A stretch of DNA of 64,000 nt from Nectonema munidae (lineage: Eukaryota > Nematomorpha > Nectonematoida > Nectonematidae). The stretch's first letter is position 1. Each line of letters starts with the position of its first letter. The notes below the pieces were generated by a model. The model was given only the letters and a program-made list of their open reading frames with translations. It was not told where the DNA came from and did no database searches. The translations under genes were made by a program, and so were the position numbers. The stretch covers positions 744,001 through 808,000 of the forward strand of contig JAUIRK010001047.1 in assembly GCA_030549495.1 (NCBI GenBank), in the 5' to 3' direction. Shown here piece after piece: positions 33,985-45,093 of this stretch.

Positions 33985-35105
33985 CTGTTTTCTTTTCGCC
34001 AGGAATGCGGGGATGATAAATCACTAATTCAGTCGTATTGATTTGAAGAAAAGTTTCCGATTTTATTGCAAGAGAGAGAGAGAGAGTCGTCCTTCTTGAA
34101 AAAGCTCAGATGTATTGCTGTGGCCTGTGTTGCCAATTTAAAGAAAAAGTTGCTAAATTCAGCGATTTTTATTTTGATTTAACGACTTTTTCTTTTTAGT
34201 GAATTTTTTATTTGTTTTGTTTGACTTTTTATTGTTTGACTATTCCTAAAGTACACGGACTACTGGATTCGGGGATTGACTAGGCATTACATGCATTGCC
34301 TGATAATATAAATTGACCGCGATTTATACTCCTTTATCATCTCATCAGTGTGTCCAGAGAATATTCGGGTTTGTGTATATGTATTACGATCGCTAGATGA
34401 AAAGATAGGTAAGAAATACAATGTAAGTATTGTGTTAGAAGGAATCAAGCTGCTATATGTTTGAACTAATTATTTTAATTTAATTAAGCATGAATGATGA
34501 TTTCTCATGCCTTAAAATTCCTATCTATCTCGGTACAAATGCATTACGTTTTTCTACTCTAATTGCATATATAATAATATATCAGAAGACTGAGATTTTA
34601 TGAAAACAGTACCTATTTCTTACCTCTATAATGTAATATAGTAATACTACTGACAGGTAACTATTTTATAACACTTCTTAACTTCTTTACTTATTTATTC
34701 CTGAGGGATTGCATGGAACAAGCTTTCGTAAACTCATGTGTGTGTTTGCATTCTGGGTTGAACTCTTTCCCAAGAGTACACCTGGCACCTCTCTCGTCTT
34801 TAGCATATAATGTGGAAAATATTTTATTCTGAAGCATGCATGGATGTCCTAAATCATTTATTCACCTTGTCACTCCTACTGCATCATTTCAAAGCGATAG
34901 AGTGTTTTTCAATCCATTCATCTTAATCTTTTTATTTTTTATATTCGAACGTTTTTTTTTAAAGTTTGATTCAATCAGGTAGTTATACTTATTCTATGGT
35001 ATCTAATATTTAAAATTAATTATGCGCAACAGTAGTTTCGATTCTGATTTCTTAAATTATATATAAAATAACTAGAGATGATTTGACCACTCCCTAGAAC
35101 TTCGT
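33985..35105. other. AT-rich DNA, no gene seen
   Basis: Contains an (AG)n run at about 34071-34086. No exon or transposon border recognised. Confidence 0.5.
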
Positions 35106-35109
35106 TGTA

Positions 35110-35450
35110 ATATATAAATTTATATGTTCCATTCAAGCTCTTAGACCAATACGGGTCTTAGCTACTCATCAGCATCTGAAGGGATGGAGATGTCCCATCC
35201 CGTCATTGATTAGATCCAACCTGGCTTATCCTAACTGACCACAAGAATGAAATACTCGAATAAAGAGGATGTTGCACTCCTTAATTTGCTTGAATTGTTT
35301 TTAGTTGTCGGTATTGCATCCAATGCAAGAATATTCTTCCATAGCTGGACAGATGATAGGGATGGTCATTAACCCCAAATCTAACCCAGACCGACTGCAT
35401 CAAGACCCTACACTCTAATCACTAGACCAATGTTAGTGTTAGCACCCTAG
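35110..35450 (-). repeat. tRNA-derived SINE
   Basis: On the minus strand GGTCTAGTGATTAGAGTG (box A-like, as in tRNAs with GGTCTAGTGGTTAG) is followed by GGTCTGGGTTAGATTTGGGG (diverged box B). About 240 bp of non-tRNA body follows. The body has moderate GC and no open frame. The LINE remnant next to it is in the opposite orientation. Its sequence differs from the SINE at 3840-4005, so there are at least two SINE families. Confidence 0.55.
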
Positions 35451-35589
35451 CAATCACAACTTCCTCCATAAGGACGATTGTCCTCAAGTATAAGTATGTA
35501 TATATTATTCATTATAACAAAATTGCAAAATTTGAAAAGATGGAAAACATATTTTGAATGTTGAAAATGAATGTAGTTTTAGAAAGATG

Positions 35590-36955
35590 AAGATGGCAGA
35601 AGGACCAATAGAGAGTTTTCAGACAAGAAATTAGGAATGCAATTGGTGGAACTAAAATTGGAAATGCAGCTGGACTGAAATGACTACAGATATGATACGA
35701 CCCTCAGAGGAAATAGGAGTGATAGCTATCAAAAGATTATGTGATTAGTTTATAAAGCATGAAAAGCTACCTACGGAATGGTTTTATAGCGAACTGACAC
35801 CTATATATAAAGGAAAAGGGGCTGCTTTAGAATGTAGTTTTTTAGAGCAATATAACTTGAACATGGCTTTAAAATTATAGAAAGACTTTTAGAAAAAATA
35901 TACGATTAGACAGCATGCAATTTGGCTTTAGACACTATTAATCCAATATTTATCATTAGACAAGTGATTCAAAGAGAAAAATGATGAATTATGGTGCTCG
36001 TTTATTGATCTAGAAAAGGCATATGACAGGGTACCGAGGGAAATCCTAAGGTGGGCGCTTAGGAAGGCAGGAGTAGAAGAATGGTTAGTAAGATTTGTGA
36101 TGAAGACATATAGAGATACTAAGACAAGGATAAAAACTAAATATGGAGATAGTGATTCGTTTGAGATAAAGACAGGGCTACATCAAGAATCGGTACTGAG
36201 CACATTATTGTTTATCGTTGTACTAGGAGAGATAAGTAAAAATTGGCTTACCATATCAAATTTTATATGCTTATGATTATTAAGTGATTATAGGAAAATC
36301 AGAAGAAGATTTGAAAATTAGATTTAAGGCTTGGATGTTTGAAAAATGGCCATGTGGTGTGAGCGATAAAGGAGTTGCTTCAAATTCAATATATTGTAAA
36401 GAATGTAATAAATGGGTTCACAAAAGATGTAGTAATATTTCTAGAAAATATTCATTGGAAATTGAAAAATTTTGTCTACCTTGGAGATACTGTTGAAGAG
36501 GATGTAACTTGTGAAATTACAGTAAGTAGAAGAATAAGAAACGCTTGGATTAAAGGAAGAATTTATAAAGCATGTGTTAGACCGGTATTGTTGTATGCAA
36601 GTGAAACCTGGGCTTTAAACAAATTTGATGAAAACAGACTAGTAAACTTTGAAAATAGAATGCTTAGAGCTATTGTTGATGATTGTTATACAAGTGAAAT
36701 CAGAAGAAGATTAGATGTTGAAAACTTGGAAATGGTTATTTGTGGGAATCGACTAAGATAGAAGGGTCATGGAAAGGAAGAATGAAGAAGAATGCGTAAA
36801 AAAGTGATGTACCTTGAAGTTGAAGGAAAAACTAAACGTGGGAGGCCAAGCATCACATGGAATTATGCGGCTGAAAGAGATTTGAAGAAGTACAATATTA
36901 ATATTGAAAAGGCAGAAGATCGAGAAACATGGAAAAAAGAATTGAAAAATTAACC
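35590..36955 (+). mobile_element. 5'-truncated RTE-like LINE
   Basis: Plus-strand reverse transcriptase in several frames. About 35755-35830 gives PTEWFYSELTPIYKGKGAA. About 35985-36235 gives FIDLEKAYDRVPREILRWAL, then FEIKTGLHQESVLSTLLF. The YADD box near 36260 is no longer readable. A zinc-finger-like segment, KWPCGVSDKGVASNSIYC then KECNKWVHKRC, lies at about 36345-36435. Then come a thumb (GRIYKACVRPVLLYASETWA, 36555-36615), a LRRRLGVE-like block (SEIRRRLDVENLEMVI) and GRPSITWNYAAERDLKKY (36838-36900). This order is typical of RTE-type elements in animals and plants. At least four frame breaks or stops make it inactive. Confidence 0.85.
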
Positions 36956-36969
36956 TATAATTCACATGT

Positions 36970-37430
36970 CAAGAGGAAGGTGTACCCTTGTGGAATGAAA
37001 AATCACCCTTGAAAAATAAATGGAAAGAAGAAAATTGTAAAAACTAGTTTGAATTAATTCTTAATTTTATTAAATATATATCAAATATATTCAGTAGAAA
37101 GTGTTTTAAAACTAAAACAACTTTGAAAATGTTTTCACTTAATGTCAATTGAATTTATTTAGACTACGCTCATGATGAATCCTTTCTAAGGATCCTAAAT
37201 CTCACAATCCTCACCTTGTATTCTCAGTTATAAAAATGATTTCTCGCTTCCAATCAGGGGTGTGGAGTCGAAACATTTATTTGCTTCTGAGATGCCCAAC
37301 TTTAGAAGGAATCCTCTAATATAATTGGTCCGTGATGACAGACACACAAGCGTGAGAGTGTTATAATGCAGATATTAGTTTTACAAACATTTTGAAGATT
37401 AATCCCCTCCTTTCTTTTTTAATTGAATTT
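36970..37430. other. AT-rich DNA with a MITE scrap
   Basis: No gene. CAGGGGTGTGGAGTCGAAAC near 37256 is probably an end of the 'TATGGAGTC' MITE family. Confidence 0.45.
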
Positions 37431-37433
37431 TAT

Positions 37434-37842
37434 ATACCGTATATACCCATGTAATGTTCGATATTTGAAGACCAATTTTATGGCCTAAAATTTAGAGGTC
37501 GACCATTACATGGGGTATAGTTTTCCAATTTCTTTTTTCAAATTCCAATTTTCTTAGCTTCCTTCTGGGCAAAAATTCTTATAGCTCCCTGTGATATTAC
37601 ATTGCTAATAGTTATTACCGGTAAATGTCAATCTTAGACTAGGCTACGGTACCGACTGTTTGTTTTTTTATGAAATTTAGGCATAATGCCAAGCACTGAA
37701 TGTTAACATAGCCTAGGCTTAGGCTATTGTTAGAATCAAGACTCGAACATTACATGAAGTATGTTAAAATCCAAAAATTTGCAGTTAAAAATGGGGGTCG
37801 AGCATTTCATGGGGTAGAACATTACATGGGTATATACGGTAT
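37434..37842. mobile_element. MITE with perfect 26-bp terminal inverted repeats
   Basis: The left end ATACCGTATATACCCATGTA and the right end TACATGGGTATATACGGTAT are the outer parts of a perfect 26-bp inverted repeat. Subterminal copies of ACATGGGGTA, ATTACATGAAGT and related words are scattered in the interior, also inverted. It is 409 bp with no coding potential. TA-rich flanks would fit a mariner-like TA target, but the superfamily is uncertain. Confidence 0.8.
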
Positions 37843-37849
37843 TTGAATG

Positions 37850-38705
37850 AGATGGATGACTTTCCTTTCTTGCGACACTGGTATCGCACTGGCTCTCAAA
37901 AACTTCCAAATTCTTCCTGATCTTCACCTCACTTAAACTCCAATCTTAGAAATGTCCGTTTATCTAAGATTAGGGTTAAGCTAGGAATGTGCATTTATCT
38001 AGGGTTGAGCTGAATTCCAAAAAGGGGATCTAATCTTTTTAAAATGCTAGAAAATAACTTTGTAAAGTGTTTCATTTAACCTTTCAGTAATTTTTTTTCC
38101 AAAATAAATTCTCTGCTTTTCTTTTTGAATGAATTATGATATTACTTAACGCAGGGGTAATAGTGAAAAAAGCAAAGCTTTATTAGATCTAAACTTTAGC
38201 ATAAACAGTTATACAGCTTATTCCTAATTGAGAATATAAAAAGAAAAGTTGTTATTTTATTCAAAAATTTGTAATTTCCAAAAGTTTAGACTTTTCAGTA
38301 TAATTATTTTCCTTGTGTTTCGTCATATGTCCTAAAAATTCTTCAGATCTGCGATGCCTTAGTCATTTAAGAATTGTGTTCCAAAGCGTCGTATTTTGTG
38401 GATATTTTTTACAATTCTACAAATAAAAATAGAAATCCTTTTTTCTTAATATATAATACGAGTTTTTTTCTGGAATGAAAATGATCTTGTAAGTAGATAA
38501 TATAAAGCTCCTTTTTACCGTAAACTATTTTTGTGTGGAAAATATCGGTTTTATTCGGTTTTTCTATTCGGTAAAAATGGGCATTCCTGTCTACTACTGT
38601 GAAAACCACATGTTTTTATGCGAACAATAACTTACTGTCCCTAAAACACTTAATATATTTTGTAAAAATTTTTTAGAACTTATTCTCTGGATTATTTCTT
38701 TGCAA
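37850..38705. other. AT-rich DNA; intergenic or intron
   Basis: No clear feature. If the candidate exon at 38709 is real, this is upstream intron or promoter DNA. Confidence 0.4.
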
Positions 38706-38708
38706 AAG

Positions 38709-38828
38709 TTCCTTTCTGAATCCAACATCCTCCACATCAACAGCAACAAGAAAATCTTTCTGGCTTGGAATTTCCAAAAAGCCTGAAATTTCTGAAGAAT
38801 CCAGATACTATTCCCATCGCACAGAAAG
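38709..38828 (+). CDS. candidate upstream exon of the RasGAP gene
   Basis: A 120-bp open segment bounded by a good acceptor (TTATTTCTTTGCAAAAG, AG at 38707-38708) and donor (AGAAAG then GTATTC). In the open frame it reads SFLNPTSSTSTATRK, SFWLGISKKPEISEES, RYYSHRTE. It ends in phase 2, exactly what the exon at 44701 needs: AG + A makes Arg, giving ...[12 protein letters not shown]. The segment is richer in GC than its flanks. The phase agreement is suggestive, not proof. It does not look like the PH-domain segment expected in this family. If real, the intron holds the piggyBac at 40591-43300. Confidence 0.45.
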
Positions 38829-38955
38829 GTATTCCCTCTCCTCTTATTTACCCTCATTCTGAAACTATTGCAAAGCTTCACTTTTTTTATTTTAAATATT
38901 TGAAAATTCTAATAAAAAAAAAGAGAGAATTAAAAACACATATTGGATTCATTAC

Positions 38956-39056
38956 AACGCGGTCCAATATAACGTGGGTCCAATATAACGCGGTCCATTA
39001 TAACGTGGGTCCAATATAACGCGGTCCAATATAATGTGGGTCCATTATAACGCGGG
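38956..39056. repeat. minisatellite of GCGGTCCAxTATAAC units
   Basis: Six to seven units of about 15-16 bases alternate between ACGCGGTCCAATATA and ACGTGGGTCCAATATA. The unit resembles the 'ataacgcggtcc' terminal region of pogo/Tigger elements, so the array may derive from a transposon end. It includes an accidental open frame on the minus strand. Confidence 0.85.
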
Positions 39057-39059
39057 AGG

Positions 39060-40586
39060 TGTTTTGGCAACCATTTTTTTCCTGGAGCACGTATAACACG
39101 TGTTCCAGTAGACCCTGCCATATCTGTGTTATAAAGGATCTAGTGTGTATTTCGAGACTTCACCTTTTATTCACAACTTTTCCATCATATTTTTTATTTT
39201 CTTTTTTAAATTTTTTTCAATTTATTTTTTATTTTCGTTATATGAAAAATAATTTCTAAAATGCCTTCAAATATGAAATTTTTGTTATGGTGAAGGCGTT
39301 ATGATACGTCGATAAAATAGAAAATGAAGATAAAGCTAAACGCAGTGCGAGACCCAAATTATTAAGGGAGTGATCGCTTCTACCCCTTCCCAGGAGGATC
39401 TAGAAGAAAATTTACCCACGAGCGATTTAATAATATTTGTTTTAAAAAAACCTTTTTTGAATATTCAATATACAAAGAATTGGGAATGAATGGCTTTCTA
39501 GAGCAGAGTTTCTCAAGCCTTTTGTTTAAACCGCGTACTGAGATTCTAGAAAATTTTAAAAATCGCACACTAAAGTAAAAAATGTCGAAAACCCGTAACT
39601 TTTTCTTTTGAGTTCTTCATTCCATTAAGCTCAAAAACTCTTCCTAATAATTTTCGTCTACAGATTCCATTTATCACCCATTCTTCTATTTTGAGTTAAA
39701 TTAAATTAATTTTTCTGAACTATTTGCCAAAAAAATGTTGACTGAATTTTTGCCCAGAAGCGGGGGATTCTTTCACTCTTTACATTACTTGTATTATTAC
39801 ACTAGGAATATTTACTTACACCATGCTACGGATCTGAAGTAAAACTTTTCTTTGGAAAAAGCAAACTCTTATCAAAGCTATACTGGTGTATCAACTGTAT
39901 TAACGCTACGTGCTCAAAATTGGGAGTAGGGGCGTGCTTACTCGATGCGTGCCCCTTTATTGAATAGTGAGTTAAAAATAATATATTATATCCTTCTTCA
40001 AAGTAATCATTGAGTAGCTGCGCTGAACACTATAGAACACACTAGAAAAACCCTTAGAGACAAAAAATCAAAAATGGAATGCATCTTAAAACAAAAAAAA
40101 TGAGAAACATTTTGTTAAAAAAGGAATTTTGCGATAATTATATTGATTTTTAAAAATCCTTTTTTCCTTTTCTTTTCAGTGAAATGTCGAAAGATTGATT
40201 GTGAATTATTCTTAATCCTTTAATCCAAAATTTTTCATTTTTTAATAACGGGAAATGATTTAAAAGATTATCTATAGTATGATAGAGATTGAATAACAAT
40301 TAAATATGAGAACAAAGTTACAATTAGATAACTGTATGTGTTTAATTATGCACAAATTGAGAAAATGGGAATTTCGAAAAATCGGTGAAAATAGTTTATG
40401 AGATGATGTTTTACAGAAATGTGGATTATAATGCGCCAGATGTAATAATTGTCAACATTAATATTTTTGGTGCGTTCTTCTTTACAATCAATGGCGTATT
40501 TTCTCGTAATATAGAATATAAATGGAAGCTGCTATCACATACCTAATAAACACATAAACTTTTACTCAATTTTATAGATACCATAT
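39060..40586. other. AT-rich DNA, transposon scraps only
   Basis: A hAT-end-like CAGAGTTTCTCAAGCC lies at about 39505. No exon recognised. Confidence 0.45.
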
Positions 40587-40590
40587 TTAA

Positions 40591-43300
40591 CACTAGAAGA
40601 ACTGCATTTATACTATATGAAGAAAGACAAAATGCGTCAATTGAGGCTTCCAACTTTTATCTAATGAAGGTTTTACCACAATTTTTTTATTTTAGAAGTA
40701 TAAAAGTTTATTAAAAAATTAATACAAAAATATATTTAAAAAATTGAACAAGTTACGCAAAACATTCCTTGCAACTTTTGATAGCACATTTCAGCAATTG
40801 TTACAAACTTCAGTTGTTCTATTGCGATGCTTGATCGTAGAACAAGTAGGACGAGTCTTTTTGGGCTGAATGTGTTCATTCAGGGTTTGTTAGTGGATTG
40901 TAATTGTAAAATACCACAAAATTCTTCAACAACTTTTTGAATGAATTCACCGCGATTTATGGAAGATTTGCAATTTTGTATACAACCCAGCTGTTTATCA
41001 GAGAAAGATCAATTATATTGTAGAAAACATGCATTGGTCATCTTCTATTGCAAGCTTTGACCGAATAGAGTCTTGTAATTTGATCCAGAACGTCTAAGCC
41101 AACTTTATTTTTATTATAAAACACTACAATTTCAAGTTACTTCTTCGGATTTTCATCTAGCGAAATTTGAACTCTTTCAAATTTCAAAAAAAAGCTAAGA
41201 AGATTGACTGTTTTTGACTTTTTAGCTTGATAAGAAGTCAAAGTGACAAAAGGTTATTCCTTGGATCTCAGAATAACAGTTTCGTACAGTTGTTTTTTTT
41301 CATTTATATTTTTTGGAAACTCTTTCCTATGTTGTCGAATTGTATCAAAAGAAGTGAAATAATTATAACAGCAAACATTATATCCTTTTTTGAATAAAGG
41401 TTTCATAAGTTTTATGATGATGACATTTGTTGGTAAACTAACATTGTTTCTTACCCCACTTTCTTTTCCAGGTAAGAAAGGCGTTATAAATATTTATGTT
41501 CCACGTCAACAACCATCCAAACTTCAAATCAAACTTATCTCGTTTATTTGGCATGTATTGTATAAACTTACATCGAGCTTTGCAAAGTAATAATTGTTCA
41601 TCAACAGTAAGGTAAGGCGATGGAATAAAAGCTTTTTGACAGTAGTTTTCAATAAATGGTTTCCACAATGGTGATACCAAACAGAATTGATCTTACTTCA
41701 AATTTCTTCTTCTTTGGGATTTTACATCAACGCGTAAATTTTTCATTAAAACGTCATCAAGGTAAAGAGAAAAGAATTTTTTTGATTAGAAAAAATTTCA
41801 TCGTGCAATAATATCATAATAGGTTTGCCATTATCTCCTTTTTTTGATAGCATAAAAGATTTTCAAAAAATTTTATTTAAAAAGATTTGTGATGCCAAAT
41901 ATTGTTAGAAGTAATTTGAGATCCTAAAAAAAATAAGAAAGATTTCATACATTTTTTGCGTTCTTTATATGCTTCTTCTTTATATTCCAGTAGAATTTTT
42001 TCATAGTGACGATACGTGATTTTTTTACTTTTCCACAAGTTAAATCAGGACTGATTATATTTGAATCATTTAATGTGTTTTTGATATGGGCGTTAAGCAT
42101 CTCGAGCTTTAGTTTTTCGAATTGCATCAAAATCTAAAAATTAATTAATTTTAGAATAAAACTTACTTCAGTTTCTTTTTGAAGAAAAGGATATTTTTGA
42201 GGTACTTTAAACAAATTATATCATTTCTTCTATGTAGGTACGTTCCCGCCATCCTTATTTTTACAGCTACATTATCTTGAATAGTTTTATTGTATGCTTT
42301 TTTTGAGCCAATCTATATGCTCTTCGATGATAGTTATATCTTCAGAACTGGCAAAAGTTAAATTTTTCTTTAAATTTCTTTGATTATTATCATCATTATT
42401 TTTCCTTTTTTTTCTAAGACTTCGTCGATCTTGTTATCTTGAAATTTACCCTCATTACCCCATTTAAATTTTAGTTTCTCTTTCCAATAAATGTATAAAT
42501 TTTCAAATTAAAGAACATATTTTAGTAACATTACGCTCGAAAGCAATTCTTTCTTAGATATCACTTTAAAAGGAAACTTTTCCTATCTCTTAAACCAAGT
42601 GTACACAGCTTAAAAAATCTATTACTTTCGCTGAATCATTAGGAAGGCCGCAATCTTTAAATATATGAGGAAATTCTTCCATCAACATCTCAACCATGCT
42701 ACTTGTTAGATATCTAGAAAAAACGGTGCTTTAAGAATTAGAATTCAATAGCGAGTTACATTCCATTCTTGAAATGAGAAGAGTAGATGTAGATGGTAGT
42801 CTGAAGTAAATTCCCAATATCTTTTTTCTCGAGTTTCTCTTCAAGTTTTCTTATCAAACCTTTTTGAATAAAACTTCTTGGAAAAGATAACCGATTTGTC
42901 CAAACAATAAAAGATAAAGCATTCCAATAGTATAAAATATAAAAACACCCATCATCAATTTCTTTAGTAATGCTTTTGACAGTAGAACAAGACGAAAGTG
43001 AACATACCTCCAAATTCGGAATTACTTTCAGTGTTTTGGATGAGATTTTTGATAACTTTCAATTTTATTATTCTCTGACATTTAACAGAAGCAATGTTTT
43101 GCTCATCTAAATCTATAAACTCTTCCATATCGAAATTGAAATCTTTGTATGCCAAACTAAATTTATCATCAAGAATTTTAGTAAAGTAGTCTAAAGTTAT
43201 ATTTTCAGGTAAAGAAAGCTTTAGTATTTTATCCTTAAAGTAAATCACAGACCTTGAAGCAAAAAAACATAAAAAATAACGACATTTGAAACTGTGAATT
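40591..43300 (-). mobile_element. piggyBac element (copy 2), interrupted transposase
   Basis: The left end TTAACACTAGAAGAACTGC (TTAA at 40587-40590) resembles the canonical piggyBac end TTAACCCTAGAAAGATA. A subterminal ATGCGTCAATT (40632-40642) resembles its internal repeat. The minus-strand transposase has YLTVDEQLLLCKARCKFIQY then MPNKRDKF (41520-41620), the TVDEQL...PNKxxKF hallmark. Further down are FYNKNKVGLDVLDQI (about 41100), carrying the third catalytic Asp, and YSVKACNRR. A cysteine-rich tail lies near 40790. The acidic N-terminal region may be the frame at 42964-43248. Several stops interrupt it; the right end was not found. Confidence 0.85.
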
Positions 43301-44700
43301 GTTTTTTGTAGTATGAAAGAGCTCCTTGAAATAGTTATGTATTCCCTCGAAACGTATTGTTTGAAGGCTCAAAAGGGGGCTAAAATTATGAACTTGTTTT
43401 GGGTAATGTAAAATATAATGAAATTATGGCTCAAAAGGAATTTCTGGAAAATAGTAAGTATAACGCAAAAAAATCTTCGATTATATCCTTCATATATTTG
43501 ATGTGACCAACGTCAAGTTTGGGTGCGCAAATCAACTTTAAAATAGTAAATAAAGTGCCCAGACTTTATCCGATTTTGAGATTTTGTGTCGAATAAAGAA
43601 AGGTTAAAATCTATCAAGAACCCACATTTGGGCTGCAGTCTGCTTAACTTTAAAATATTTCAATTTTTCAAAAATTGACCTAAGCTTTAAATGTTTTTAG
43701 GGAGTGATTGTGAAAAGCATCCTTGGTTTTCTTCTTTTCATTTCAAGAGGCTATAAAATTTTATTTATAATTATGTCTTAATTTTTTCTTATTTTGGGAA
43801 AATGAAGCATAATAATACAATATATAGTAATTTGAAAAAACTTGAGACTTGAGAGGTAAATTTATTGTATCAAAAAATTGTTAATCAGAATTGTAATAAA
43901 ATATAAAATAATTAATAACATTGGAAGATAAAAAATTTCTATCTTTGGGAAGAAGTTTCAGCATTGAGAAAGATCGTTCAACAGCACATGCGTCGCTTGA
44001 CAATTCTGTAATTTTATATAAACACTAGGAAGAAAGTATATAAAGGAATGATGGACTCCAAGAAGCATTTTATTAGATTTCTTGAAAACGTTTTATCTGC
44101 TGTTTCTAAATAGATTTCTTATTGATTCCAGGTTGGTGCTTTTTTCCTTTTCTATGATTTTTATTAAAAACGTTTTATCATGTCTAACAACAATTTTACA
44201 TAACAAATCTTTATAAGGAGAGGAGGTAAATTCATTAGGATACTTTTTAATTGATAAATTAATTTTTGTTAATTATCTTGAACATTCTTTGTCATTTTTA
44301 AGGACTAAACAACATTAAAAGGAAACATTAAAACTGGAACAGTTGAACTATAATATTTTAATTTAATTTATGAAAAATGGAAACTTTACACAAAAAATTG
44401 ACTTTTTAAGAAATAAAATTGATTTTATTGACTTAAAAAATAACAAAAAACAGTCATTCGTTAACCGGAAATATTTTTAAAAAATTGACTTTGTTCATCT
44501 TAATTATTATTTTGCATTGGATTTGATGCAGATTACTTTCGATTTTCCCAGAAATGCGCGTGCCTTGATCTGCCCCGAGCAGGGTAGCTTGTGTGCTGAA
44601 TTATAACATTGAGGCTTTGGGTTAGCCCGCTTAGTTGAAAATTAATTTCTCAATGTTCTTACTAGTATGATGCTGTTTTTAGTTTTTTGTGTGAAAACAG
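43301..44700. other. intron or upstream DNA of the RasGAP gene
   Basis: AT-rich except about 44555-44640, a GC-richer patch with no long open frame. The last bases (TTTTTTGTGTGAAAACAG) form the acceptor for the exon at 44701. Confidence 0.5.
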
Positions 44701-45093
44701 AACATCAGAGGAGTTGAAGAATATTGCAGAGGGTGAAGAAGATTTGGAAATGCCTACTAACCAAATTGAAAACGAGCCGAGATCTGGACGCTCCATGCAC
44801 TTCAAAACTCCCAAGATCATAGTCCAAAATGTGGCTGGCGAAGAAGGCAGTGGTATTAGTCGTAACTTTTTGCACAATTCCGCTAACAATAAACGTTCGC
44901 CTTCAATCGTTGTTGGAGACTCCTTTTTAGAAGAAATTTCTTCTGTTTGTGCTAAAAGATCTCTAAAAGAAAATCTTTCTTACTCGCCACAGTCTTCTAA
45001 GAGTATTCCCTCCAGATCTCTCAACTGCGGAGAAAGAAAATTTGATATAGAAAGTAAAAAATCTCTAACTTCCACCAAAAAGACTTCTATCAA
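44701..45093 (+). CDS. DAB2IP-like: RasGAP exon: Ser-rich N-terminal leader
   Basis: 393 bp from acceptor AAAACAG to donor CAA/GTAATT; enters and leaves in phase 2. The translation [20 protein letters not shown]... is acidic, then Ser/Lys-rich ([20 protein letters not shown]), with many potential phosphorylation sites. No PH-domain pattern is visible although family members usually have one just before C2. Its last two bases plus the first base of the next exon give Lys, leading into [10 protein letters not shown]. Confidence 0.8.

Noticed and set aside
38930-39121. 63-codon minus-strand frame
   Set aside because: Explained by the minisatellite of GCGGTCCAATATAAC units.
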